From Palsa-870 sp035937155 (GTDB taxonomy: Bacteria; Chloroflexota; Dormibacteria; Dormibacterales; Dormibacteraceae): 64,000 nucleotides of DNA. The notes under the pieces are model-generated. The model ran no database searches. It was not told the origin of the DNA and saw only the letters and a list, made by a program, of their open reading frames with translations. Location of the stretch: the NCBI GenBank assembly GCA_035937155.1, contig DASYVJ010000089.1, forward strand, positions 1-64,000, written 5' to 3'. How positions within the stretch are numbered: position 1 is the stretch's first letter; every line of letters starts with the position of its first letter. Of the stretch, positions 11,366 to 19,305 are shown piece by piece. Both the position numbers and the translations under genes were made by a program.

Positions 11366-12529
11366 ATGACTGATGCAGTGATCGTCGCTTTGGGCCGCTC
11401 TCCGATCGGCAGGGCGCGCAAGGGATCCCTCGTCGACGTCCGGCCCGACGACCTGGCCGCCTACGTGGTGACCAAGGTCCTGGAAAATGTTCCAGAGCTC
11501 GATCGCGGCGAGATCGAGGACCTGATCTGCGGCTGCGGCCTGCCGGGCGGCGAGCAGGGTCACAACATCGGCCGAGTCGTGTCGATCCTGGCCCGCCTCG
11601 ATGTTCCCGGAGTGACTGTGAACCGCTACTGCTCGTCGTCGCTAATGACGACGCGGATGGCTGCCCATGCAATCCAGGCCGGCGAGGGCGATGTGTTCCT
11701 GTCGGTTGGAGTCGAATGCGTATCGCGCTATGGCAGCGGCTACCCCGACCCGCCGGATACGCACAACCCACGGCTGGTGCCAGGGAACTCCGAGGAATAT
11801 CCGGACATCTACATCGCGATGGGCCAGACGGCGGAGAACGTGGCTCGCCGCGAGAAGATCAGCCGCGACGAGCAGGACCGCTACGCGGTCAAGAGTCAGA
11901 ACGCCGCGGTGAAAGCACAGAACGACGGGTTCTTCGCCCACGAGATCATCCCCGTGCCGCTGCCGAATGGCGAGATGTTCACCAAGGACGACGGACCGCG
12001 ACCAGGTACGACGATGGAAGTGCTGGCAACCCTCAAGCCTGCTTTCCGCGAGGACGGTACCGTGACCGCCGGCAACGCCTGCCCGCTCAACGACGGCGCC
12101 GCCGCGGTGGTTGTGATGTCAGACCGCCGGGCGAAGGAACTCGGCCTCAAGCCAATCGCGCGGATCGTCTCGACGGGACTCTCAGCGCTCGAACCCGAGC
12201 TCATGGGCCTCGGACCGATTGACGCGTCGAAGCAGGCGCTGAAGCGCGCCAAGATGACCATCGACGACATCGACATCGTCGAGATCAACGAGGCTTTCGC
12301 CGCGCAGGTCATCCCGTCGGCACGCGCCATCGGAGTCGACCCGTTCAGTGACAAGCTCAACCCGCACGGAGGCGCGATCGCGCTGGGCCATCCATTTGGG
12401 ATGACAGGGGCACGCATCCTGTGCACGCTGCTGAACGGACTCCGCGAAAAGGACAAGACCTACGGGCTTGAGACGATGTGCGTGGGCGGCGGTCAGGGGA
12501 TGGCGATGATCGTCGAGCGCCTTAACTAG
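11366..12529 (+). CDS. Thiolase (acetyl-CoA C-acyltransferase)
   Basis: Cleaves 3-ketoacyl-CoA or condenses acetyl-CoA; 387 residues. The acyl-accepting Cys is in VNRYCSSSL (near residue 90), the NEAFAAQ loop is near 307, the catalytic His is in NPHGGAIALGHP (near 340), and the second active-site Cys is in CVGGGQG at the C-terminus. It is complete and of normal length. No other beta-oxidation gene lies beside it, so degradation, ketone-body use and PHA precursor supply all remain possible; a PhaR-like regulator lies 31 kb away. Confidence 0.92.
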   Translation: MTDAVIVALGRSPIGRARKGSLVDVRPDDLAAYVVTKVLENVPELDRGEIEDLICGCGLPGGEQGHNIGRVVSILARLDVPGVTVNRYCSSSLMTTRMAAHAIQAGEGDVFLSVGVECVSRYGSGYPDPPDTHNPRLVPGNSEEYPDIYIAMGQTAENVARREKISRDEQDRYAVKSQNAAVKAQNDGFFAHEIIPVPLPNGEMFTKDDGPRPGTTMEVLATLKPAFREDGTVTAGNACPLNDGAAAVVVMSDRRAKELGLKPIARIVSTGLSALEPELMGLGPIDASKQALKRAKMTIDDIDIVEINEAFAAQVIPSARAIGVDPFSDKLNPHGGAIALGHPFGMTGARILCTLLNGLREKDKTYGLETMCVGGGQGMAMIVERLN

Positions 12530-12547
12530 ACGGGATCGACTGACCCG

Positions 12548-13063
12548 CTAGGCTTGCGAGTGCGACTCGACAGGAACCCGAAGTAGGCCGTCGAGGACCC
12601 TGCGCAGGAGCTTTCTCAGGGCCGCACGCTCGGCGGGGCTCAGATCCGCCAGCACATCGTCCTCGATGCCTTCGCGCGCCTTTTCGGCGCGCTCGACCGC
12701 TACTCGGCCCGCGTCGGTGAGCTCGACCATGTGACGGCGGCGATCAGCAGGGTCCCTCCGCCGGACTGAAAACCCGGCCGCCTCAGCCTCGTTCAGGAGC
12801 AGCACGACGCTGTTCGCATCCATCAGGAGCCCGGTCTCGAGCTCCTGCTGCGAGACAGCGCCCCGGTCGCGCACATAGCCCAGCAAGAGGAAGGTCTTGA
12901 GGCGCATGCCCAGGAGCTCCTCTGAGGTGCGGCGGTGCAGCGCCTTGTTGATCTGGATAAGCAGAGCGATCAGCCCTGTGTCGGAACCGGAACCACTCTC
13001 CATCTTGGCCATTTCTGATCCTACCACTAGATGAGAACTATTCCCACTCTCCAGATAGTCCAT
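12548..13063 (-). CDS. MarR-family transcriptional regulator
   Basis: Winged-helix repressor of 171 residues. The helix-turn-helix covers about residues 70-115 (VSQQELETGLLMDANSVVLL), and the wing has the family signature RRRDPADRRRHMVELTDAG. The ATG at 13063 is chosen because GATACT lies exactly six bases upstream of it (13070-13075), a leaderless promoter; later Mets at codons 18 and 21 are alternatives. It is divergent from a DHA2 drug exporter, the usual MarR arrangement, with a palindrome between them. The adjacent exporter carries a stop codon. Confidence 0.9.
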   Translation of the reverse strand: MDYLESGNSSHLVVGSEMAKMESGSGSDTGLIALLIQINKALHRRTSEELLGMRLKTFLLLGYVRDRGAVSQQELETGLLMDANSVVLLLNEAEAAGFSVRRRDPADRRRHMVELTDAGRVAVERAEKAREGIEDDVLADLSPAERAALRKLLRRVLDGLLRVPVESHSQA

Positions 13064-13069
13064 GCAATA

Positions 13070-13075
13070 AGTATC
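13070..13075 (-). promoter_or_regulatory. -10 box of a leaderless marR-like mRNA
   Basis: On the minus strand GATACT is followed by exactly six bases and then the ATG at 13063. This spacing predicts a transcript starting at or beside the start codon and supports the longest MarR start. Confidence 0.55.
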
Positions 13076-13080
13076 GTAAT

Positions 13081-13098
13081 GATCCTATTATAGTGATC
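13081..13098. promoter_or_regulatory. Candidate MarR operator in the divergent region
   Basis: GATCCTATTATAGTGATC is an imperfect palindrome: the CTAT/ATAG arms around a central T are flanked by GATC on both sides. It lies just upstream of the MarR -10 box, and its TATTAT can serve as the -10 of the exporter gene. Binding would therefore block both promoters. The size fits a MarR dimer. Confidence 0.55.
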
Positions 13099-13130
13099 GT
13101 CACACAGCCCGTTTCGTCCTAGGAGGCAGT

Positions 13131-14624
13131 GTGAACTTGAACAGTCTGATAAACCGGGCTCTGCTCGGCGACCGCCGGCGCTGGCTCGCCCTGGTCGTGG
13201 TCTGCTTCGGGCAGCTGATGATCGTCCTCGACTCGACGATCGTGAACGTGGCGCTGCCCGCCATCCAGCGCGACCTGCACTTCAGCCAGGCCAGCCTGAC
13301 CTGGGTGGTCAACGCCTACCTCATCGCCTACGGCAGCTTGCTCTTGTTCGCAGGCCGGGCCGGCGACCTGGTCGGCCGCAAGTGAGTATTCCTCGCGGGT
13401 GTAGCCGTCTTCACAGTGGCCTCGGGGCTCGACGGCCTGGCGCCCGACTCCACGGCCCTGATCGCGGCGCGCCTGCTGCAAGGTATTGGTGGCGCGATGT
13501 CCGCCGGGGTCATCCTCGCGCTCATCGTCACGGGCTTTCCCAAGCCAGGGGAGCGCGCTCAGGCGATGAGCATCTTCATGTTCGTGATCGCCGGCGGCGG
13601 CTCCCTGGGGTTGCTCGCCGGAGGGACGCTGACGCAGCTGATCAACTGGCACTGGATCTTCTTCATCAACCTGCCGATCGGTGTGGTCACCATGCTGCTT
13701 GGCTGGTGGTTGATCGAAGAGAACGAGGGCCTCGGATTGAGCCGGGGTGTCGACGTCGCGGGCTCGATTCTTGTCAGCGCCGCGATGATGCTCGGGGTCT
13801 ACGCGATCGTGACCGCCGCCGAAATGGGTTGGACGTCGGTCCACACGTTGGGATTCGGCGCGGCGGCCATACTCCTTCTCGCCACCTTCTTCGTGGTCGA
13901 GGCTCGGCTCGAGAACCCGATCATGCCGCTGCGGATCCTGCGCCTGCGCAGCCTCACCGGGGCAAGTGCCGCGCGCGCCCTCCTGGCCACCGGGATGTTC
14001 ACCACGTTCTTTCTGGGCGCCCTCTACCTGCAGCACGTCAAGGGCTACAGCGCGTTCGGAACCGGCCTGGCTTTCCTGCCTTCGACGCTTGCTCTCGCGG
14101 TGCTATCACTCGGGATCTCAGCCCGTCTGATGCGCAGCTTCGGTCCTAGAGCCTTGCTCATTCCGGGACTCGCAACGATCACCGTCGCGCTTCTGCTGAT
14201 GGCGACCGCGGACCCGAACGCAGGCTACTTCCCCGGCGTCTTCGGGGCCTACCTGCTGTTCGGGATCGGCGCCGGAATGTCATTCATGCCGCTGACGACG
14301 ATCATGATGGCCGAGATTCCAGCAGCGGATGCCGGAATCGCGTCGGGCGTGGGGAACGTCACGATGCAGGTGGGCGCAGCGCTCGGCCTTGCTGCGCTTG
14401 GCACCATCTCCTCCGACCACACGCGCACGCTGGTCGGTCAGGGCCATTCACTGGTGAGTGCGCTGACCGCCGGGTATCAGCTGGGCTTTTCCATCGCGGC
14501 GGCCTGCGTCGCGGCGGGCCTGGTCATCGTGATCGTCGTGCTGCGGACACCCCGCGTCACTCGCGAGCGAGAAGACTTCGCGCCTGCCGACCAATCACGC
14601 ACTGAGAGAGCTGAAGCAGCCTGA
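13131..14624 (+). pseudogene. DHA2-family (EmrB/QacA-like) drug exporter interrupted by an in-frame TGA
   Basis: A 14-helix drug:proton antiporter read in one frame of 497 codons with a single TGA at 13383-13385. Codons 1-84 give helices 1-2 and the loop GDLVGRK; after the stop the frame continues directly as VFLAGVAVFTVASG and stays open to 14624. The stop falls in conserved MFS motif A, where homologues have a basic residue after GRK, so a CGA-to-TGA change explains it. Everything downstream looks intact. The GTG start is preceded by AGGAGG. It is either a recent nonsense mutation, programmed readthrough or a sequence error; a restart at 13416 would lack helices 1-2. Confidence 0.85.
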
Positions 14625-14729
14625 CCGCTCCGGATCCAGTCGAGGGCGGCGCTACGCGGCGTCCTCGTCGTCGGATTCCAGCGGCTCTTCGGAGGCGACG
14701 CATCCAGCCCGCCCCATCGACGTGGATGT

Positions 14730-15003
14730 CGCACGCCAATCCATCACCACGATCCGGGAGCTGACTGACGCCGGGTACGGCCGCGCTTTCTTTTCGGAGC
14801 AGGGTGGCGCTGAGGACCACGCCGGCGACGAGCACTGAAGCGCTGATTCCGAACACCAGGTGAAATCCGCCCGTCAACGCATCGGGAGCGCTTTCCCCAA
14901 GGGCAAGGAGGCGTTGCGTTTGCGAGGCCGCAACTGCGAGTGTCGCGAGGGCCGGAAACACCAGGCCGGGCTCGAAGGGCTGGTGCCGGCGGCGGGCGAC
15001 GAG
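14730..15003 (-). pseudogene. Decayed C-terminal fragment of a second MFS exporter
   Basis: The minus-strand translation reads GLVFPALATLAVAAS, then an ALTGGFHLVFGISASV helix and LVAGVVLSATLLR. This matches the pattern of the last two helices of DHA2 exporters. A TAA at 15004-15006 closes the frame upstream and no start or preceding helices remain. The low-complexity frame continues downstream into the intact exporter's 3' end without recognisable sequence. The stretch 14625-15121 otherwise holds nothing I can support. Confidence 0.45.
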
Positions 15004-15121
15004 TTAGCTTGCGGCGCCGCATGAGGCGACGGCGATCCACGCATCAACCATGGCGCTGCCTTCGGCAACCTCACGGCTGATTCAACGGACCGGTGGCGGG
15101 CGCGTTACACGACGACCGAGT

Positions 15122-15277
15122 TCAGGGCGAAGTTGCGCTCCGGACCGCCTTGTAAAACCGGCACGGCGGCGACTCCGCCGTGGTGTGGAAGTTCCAGTGG
15201 CGACACCACGCGGTGCCGTCGAACATCCGGCAGGTGCCGCAAGTCACCTTGGGGTTCTCCACGCGCGTCTTCTTCAT
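15122..15277 (-). CDS. Small cysteine-rich protein
   Basis: A 51-residue protein downstream of kynA. Its pattern is CGTC, then WC after 8 residues, then PPC 14 residues later, ending in RFYKA. Four cysteines with conserved-looking aromatic neighbours suggest a zinc or iron-sulfur site. The ATG at 15277 has no clear ribosome binding site. Gap of 35 bp to the end of kynA, so co-transcription with the purine operon is possible. I do not recognise a named family. Confidence 0.45.
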   Translation of the reverse strand: MKKTRVENPKVTCGTCRMFDGTAWCRHWNFHTTAESPPCRFYKAVRSATSP

Positions 15278-15312
15278 ATGGTGTTCCGGACGTTCGCCCT
15301 CGAAGCCGTCGC

Positions 15313-16059
15313 TCACAACTGCGACCGCACTTCCCACAGCTCGGGGTAGAAGCGCTTGCCCAGCGTCGTCCGCAGATACTCCGCGCCACTGCTGCCTCCG
15401 GTGCCAGTCTTGCTCCCGATCTGGCGTTCCACCATCAGCACGTGCCGCGCGCGCCAGTGCGCAAACGATTCGTCGTGGTCGAGCAGCGCTTCGCACAGGT
15501 CGAACAGGTCACCGTGACGCTCGCGGTCTTTGAAGACCTCGACCAGCGATGGAGACCCGCGCCGCTTCAACAGGCTGCCGAAAGCGTCGTCGAGAGACGG
15601 TTCGTCCAGCCGCCTGCGCAGCCGCACCGCTTCCTCTGGGGTCGCTTCGACACGGGCGAGGTATTTCGGCTCCTTCAGTCCTGACAGGAACTCGATCTCC
15701 CGAAACTGCACCGACTGAAACCCACTTGCCGGCGCCAGCTGCGAGCGAAATGCGAGGAAGTCCTGAGGTGACATCGTCTCGAGGACCTCGATCTCTTCGA
15801 CGAGGAGACGCTCGATGACGTGGACGCGATGCAGGTAGTGGCGGGCGAAGAAGATGTCATCTGCATCGATCCGATGGCGAGCGGCTTCGAGCTCGAACAG
15901 CACCACCTTGAACCAGAGCTCGTAGACCTGGTGGGCGACGATGAACAGGAGCTCGTCGTGCTCCTGGCTCAGGCCCTTTTGCAGGTCCAGGAGCTCCTGC
16001 ACCTTGAGGTAGGTGCCATACGAAAGCCTGCGGCCCTCCTCCCCGAATCGCGATCCCAT
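15313..16059 (-). CDS. kynA: Tryptophan 2,3-dioxygenase
   Basis: Haem enzyme opening the indole ring of tryptophan to N-formylkynurenine; 248 residues. Family signatures are clear: SYGTYLKVQELL at the start, EHDELLFIVAHQVYELWFK (residues 34-52, distal pocket), ASGFQSVQFREIEF (near 110), and HWRARHVLMVERQIG near 210, whose second His is the proximal haem ligand, followed by GTGGSSG that positions the substrate. It follows purH by 11 bp at the 3' end of the purine operon, an unusual place. No kynB, kynU or other kynurenine gene is visible. Confidence 0.95.
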   Translation of the reverse strand: MGSRFGEEGRRLSYGTYLKVQELLDLQKGLSQEHDELLFIVAHQVYELWFKVVLFELEAARHRIDADDIFFARHYLHRVHVIERLLVEEIEVLETMSPQDFLAFRSQLAPASGFQSVQFREIEFLSGLKEPKYLARVEATPEEAVRLRRRLDEPSLDDAFGSLLKRRGSPSLVEVFKDRERHGDLFDLCEALLDHDESFAHWRARHVLMVERQIGSKTGTGGSSGAEYLRTTLGKRFYPELWEVRSQL

Positions 16060-16070
16060 GAAGGAAACGG

Positions 16071-17597
16071 CTAGTGCTTGAAGTGGCGCTGGCCGGTAAC
16101 GACCATCGCAATCCCGGCCGCGTCCGCCGCAGCGATGACGTCGGCATCTTTCAGGGACCCGCCCGGCTGGATGGCCGCGGTCACGCCCGCCCTGATGCCT
16201 TCCTCGAGGCCGTCAGGAAAGGGAAAGAACGCGTCCGACGCCATCACCGACCCGCGGGCACGCTCGCCGGCACGGCGGACGGCGATCTGGACGGCCTCGA
16301 CCCGCGACATCTGGCCGGCACCCACGCCCACTGCGGCGCCGTCCTTGAAAAGCACGATGGCGTTGGACTTCACGTGCTTGACAGCGGTCCAGGCGAATCC
16401 GAGCTGCTCCCATTCCGCCTCGGTTGGCGCGCGCCGGGTGACGACCGTGGCAGCGGATCGATCGAAGCCCGTCTGGTCCCACTCCTGCACGAGGAAGCCT
16501 CCCGGAACCGAGCGTACGTCGAAGTCGAAAAGATTGGCCCTCGGCGGTTCCGCGGCAAGGACGATCATGCCCTTGCGGCGCGCCAGCGTTTCCCTGGCCT
16601 CGTCGAGCACCTCAGGCGCGATGACCAGGTGGGTGACAATCTGCACGATGTGCTCAGCGGTCGTGCGGTCGAGCGGTCGGTTGACCGAGACGATGCCACC
16701 GAACGCCGAGACCGTATCGCACTGGTAGGCGAGGAGATACGCCTTGGCGATGTCATCCGCGACCGCGAGCCCGCACGGGTTCATGTGTTTCACAATCGCC
16801 GCGGCCGGTCGTTCGTAGTCGCGCACGAGCTGATAGGCGGCCGACGCATCCTGAATGTTGTTGAAGCCGATTTCCTTGCCCTGGAGCTGCACGGCGCCAC
16901 CCAGGCCGCCCGGATTCGGACCGAAACGGTAGAAAGCCGCCTTCTGATGTTCGTTCTCGCCGTACTTCAGCGGCTGAGTCAGTAGGCCGGAGAAAGAGAT
17001 CTCCGGCGGAAAACCGTTGATCAGGGGCCCACGCATGTAAGCGGCGATCCACGAGTCATACGCCGACGTGTGCGAGTAGGCCTCGGCGGCGAGGCGGCGA
17101 CGCATGGGCTGGTCGACGGTCCCTTCGTTGAGGGCCGCCAGCAGCTCGGAGTAACGCTCGGGCCGCACGACCACGAGCACGGACTCGTGGTTCTTGGCCG
17201 CGGCACGAATCATCGCGGGTCCACCTATGTCGATGTGCTCGACCGCCTCTTCAAAGGTGACTTCGGGGCGGTTCACCGTCTCGACGAATGGATAGAGGTT
17301 GCAGCAAACCAGGTCGATTTCCAGCAAGCCGTGAAGCTCCAGCGACTCCATGTGCTCCGGCTTGTCGCGCCGCGCGAGGATGCCCGCGTGCACGCCCGGA
17401 TGAAGGGTCTTGATGCGGCCGTCCATCATCTCGGGGAAGCCGGTCAGCTCACTCACCGGGCGCGCATCGAGTGCAGCCTCGTGGATTGTCCTGAGCGTGC
17501 TGCCCGTCGCGAAGAGCTCGTAGCCGAGGCGCTGCAAACCGCGCGCGAACGCGGCGAGGCCTGTCTTGTCGCTAACCGACAGTAGAGCTCTTGGCAA
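16071..17597 (-). CDS. purH: Bifunctional AICAR transformylase / IMP cyclohydrolase
   Basis: Catalyses the last two steps of IMP synthesis; 508 residues. The N-terminal MGS-like cyclohydrolase domain covers about 1-195 (SVSDKTGL, TGSTLRTI, KTLHPGVHAGIL). The transformylase domain follows, with the catalytic KHMNPCG segment near residue 260 and C-terminal MASDAFFPFPD and GQRHFKH. The TTG start overlaps the end of purN by 26 bp; TTG starts are frequent in these operons. Complete. Confidence 0.96.
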   Translation of the reverse strand: MPRALLSVSDKTGLAAFARGLQRLGYELFATGSTLRTIHEAALDARPVSELTGFPEMMDGRIKTLHPGVHAGILARRDKPEHMESLELHGLLEIDLVCCNLYPFVETVNRPEVTFEEAVEHIDIGGPAMIRAAAKNHESVLVVVRPERYSELLAALNEGTVDQPMRRRLAAEAYSHTSAYDSWIAAYMRGPLINGFPPEISFSGLLTQPLKYGENEHQKAAFYRFGPNPGGLGGAVQLQGKEIGFNNIQDASAAYQLVRDYERPAAAIVKHMNPCGLAVADDIAKAYLLAYQCDTVSAFGGIVSVNRPLDRTTAEHIVQIVTHLVIAPEVLDEARETLARRKGMIVLAAEPPRANLFDFDVRSVPGGFLVQEWDQTGFDRSAATVVTRRAPTEAEWEQLGFAWTAVKHVKSNAIVLFKDGAAVGVGAGQMSRVEAVQIAVRRAGERARGSVMASDAFFPFPDGLEEGIRAGVTAAIQPGGSLKDADVIAAADAAGIAMVVTGQRHFKH

Positions 17598-18150
17598 TAC
17601 GCGCCTCCATTAGCTGGATCGCCTGGGGAAGGATCCGGTATTCGGCCGCGTGCACCCGCTGCCGCAGGGTTTCAACCGTATCGCCTTCCAGGATCGGGAC
17701 GGTCTCCTGGACAAGGATGGGCCCTGCGTCTAGGTCGGCCGTCACGACGTGCACCGTCGCGCCAGTCGCCCTGGCCCCGCTCTCGAACGCCCGCTCCACG
17801 GCGTCCATACCACCTCCAAACTCTGGCAACAGTGAGGGGTGGATGTTGATGATGCGCCCGGCGAACGCTTCCAGGAACGGATCAGAGTGGACCCGGTCGT
17901 AGCCTGCGTCCACCACGAGCTCGACACCATGCGTGATGAAAAAGTCGCGCATCGCCGCATCGCGCTCCTCGGCTGAGGCGAAGGCCTTCTGCGACAGCTC
18001 TCCGAGCGGGATGCCCTTCTCGCGGGCGAATGCCGCACCCCCGCAGGAGGGCCGGTTGGTGGCAACCGCCACCACGTTGAGACCGCGACCGACCAGGTTG
18101 CGCAAGTTGGAGCCCTGACCCGAAACCGCGACGCCAAGCTTGAGCGTCAG
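17572..18150 (-). CDS. purN: Phosphoribosylglycinamide formyltransferase
   Basis: Transfers a formyl group from 10-formyl-THF to GAR. The core is unambiguous: IINIHPSLLPEFGG with the catalytic Asn-His pair and HVVTADLDAGPILVQ with the catalytic Asp. The first canonical start is a TTG at 18105, but it would cut off the first beta strand and the phosphate loop GVAVSGQGSNL that every PurN needs. The same frame continues upstream without ATG, GTG or TTG until CTG at 18150, which overlaps the purM stop as CTGA. Neighbouring genes use ATGA, GTGA and TTGA, so I annotate a CTG start (192 residues). Confidence 0.88.
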   Translation of the reverse strand: MTLKLGVAVSGQGSNLRNLVGRGLNVVAVATNRPSCGGAAFAREKGIPLGELSQKAFASAEERDAAMRDFFITHGVELVVDAGYDRVHSDPFLEAFAGRIINIHPSLLPEFGGGMDAVERAFESGARATGATVHVVTADLDAGPILVQETVPILEGDTVETLRQRVHAAEYRILPQAIQLMEARIAKSSTVG

Positions 18151-19127
18151 CTGATGACCACGCGATCGGGGCCCGAGTGGCGGACGACCTCACCAACCAC
18201 TTCAGCTCCCGGCGGAACGTCTGCGGGATCGACGACCAGGATCATCCCAAGTCCCATGTTGAACGTGCCGTTCATCTCGTCGTCCGCGATGCGGCCACGC
18301 TTGCGGATGAGCTCGAAGATCGGAGGCACGTCCCAGGCTTTGCGGTCAAGTCGCGCGCCGAGCCGGTCGGGCAGGCAGCGCGGAAGGTTGCCGAGAATGC
18401 CGCCACCCGTGATGTGAGCGGCTCCCTTCCAGCGAATCCGGCCGAGCTCTGCGAGGTAAGACGTGTGCGATTCGAGCAGCACGTCGCCCAGGGGACGTCC
18501 CAGCTCTGGGTACACCCGGCTCAAGGGCACGTCCTCGAACACCTTGCGCACTAGCGAGTACCCATTGGTATGCAGGCCACTTGAGCGGAGGCCTACGAGG
18601 ACATCCCCGGCCTTGATTTTCACCGGATCGGGGTTCCGGCCGGCCTCGACCAGGCCGACGATGAACCCAGCCAGGTCGTAGTCCCCAAGTGCGTACACGC
18701 CCGGCATCTCTGCAGTCTCTCCTCCCAGCAGCGCGCAACCCGCGTCGCGACAAGCGCGCGTCATGCCTTCGATGAGCTGGGTGAAGACTTCCGGGTCGAG
18801 CCGGCCCGTGGCGAAGTAGTCGAGGAAAAATAATGGACGCGCACCCGCGGTAGCGATGTCGTTGACGCAGTGATTGACGATGTCGACGCCGATGCCACGA
18901 TGCGATCCCGCTGCGATGGCGATCTTGATCTTCGTCCCGACGCCGTCGGCGCTCGAAGCAAGGTGTCCGCCGCCCGGCAGCGCATAGAGTCCCGCAAATG
19001 GCCCCACGCCGACGGCCACATCCTTGCCATGTGTGGCTGCGATCAGCGGCTTGACCCGCTCCAGGACCCGCTCGTAAGCCTCGATGTCGACGCCGGCCGC
19101 GGCGTACGACAGACTCTCCGCTCCCAT
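18147..19127 (-). CDS. purM: Phosphoribosylformylglycinamidine cyclo-ligase (AIR synthetase)
   Basis: ATP-dependent closure of the imidazole ring; 326 residues. It has SYAAAGVDIEAYERV at the start, SSADGVGTKIKIA near residue 55, ALLGGETAEMPG near 140 and HITGGGILGNLPR near 250, all family signatures. The frame extends upstream to 19214, but those 29 codons are repeat DNA; the ATG at 19127 gives the standard N-terminus. A 178-bp gap holding repeat copy B separates it from purF, in an operon otherwise without gaps. Confidence 0.96.
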   Translation of the reverse strand: MGAESLSYAAAGVDIEAYERVLERVKPLIAATHGKDVAVGVGPFAGLYALPGGGHLASSADGVGTKIKIAIAAGSHRGIGVDIVNHCVNDIATAGARPLFFLDYFATGRLDPEVFTQLIEGMTRACRDAGCALLGGETAEMPGVYALGDYDLAGFIVGLVEAGRNPDPVKIKAGDVLVGLRSSGLHTNGYSLVRKVFEDVPLSRVYPELGRPLGDVLLESHTSYLAELGRIRWKGAAHITGGGILGNLPRCLPDRLGARLDRKAWDVPPIFELIRKRGRIADDEMNGTFNMGLGMILVVDPADVPPGAEVVGEVVRHSGPDRVVIS

Positions 19128-19152
19128 CAGCGGTGCGGCCGGAGTGCCGGCC

Positions 19153-19289
19153 GAGAGATTCGGTGCACAGGTGGTCCAGATGCTAGGCGCGGCCGAGCAC
19201 CGGAGCGAGCGCATCCGTTGATGCGTAAGCGAGGAGCGGAGGCCGCAACAACGCAGATGGGCCGCATGGGCGCCGAAGATCCGGCTGGC
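19153..19289 (-). repeat. Dispersed operon-gap repeat, copy B (upstream of purM)
   Basis: A 137-bp segment about 85% identical by eye to copy A (7511-7646), ending 26 bp before the purM start. It contains the same core hairpin GCATCCGTTGATGC and the GCAGATGGGCCGCATGGGC block. It fills most of the 178-bp gap between purF and purM. Differences from copy A are scattered and disturb neither the core stem nor the spacing to the downstream start codon. Confidence 0.8.
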
Positions 19290-19305
19290 ATCTCTGGCCG
19301 CACCT

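Noticed and set aside
13383..13385. TGA reassignment (tryptophan or other)
   Set aside because: TGA is the normal stop in many intact genes here, including most 4-base overlaps.
13131..14624. Frameshift between two exporter fragments
   Set aside because: Both halves are in the same frame; the interruption is one TGA, not an indel.
19128..19214. N-terminal extension of purM to 19214
   Set aside because: These 29 codons are repeat copy B; conserved PurM sequence starts right after the ATG at 19127.
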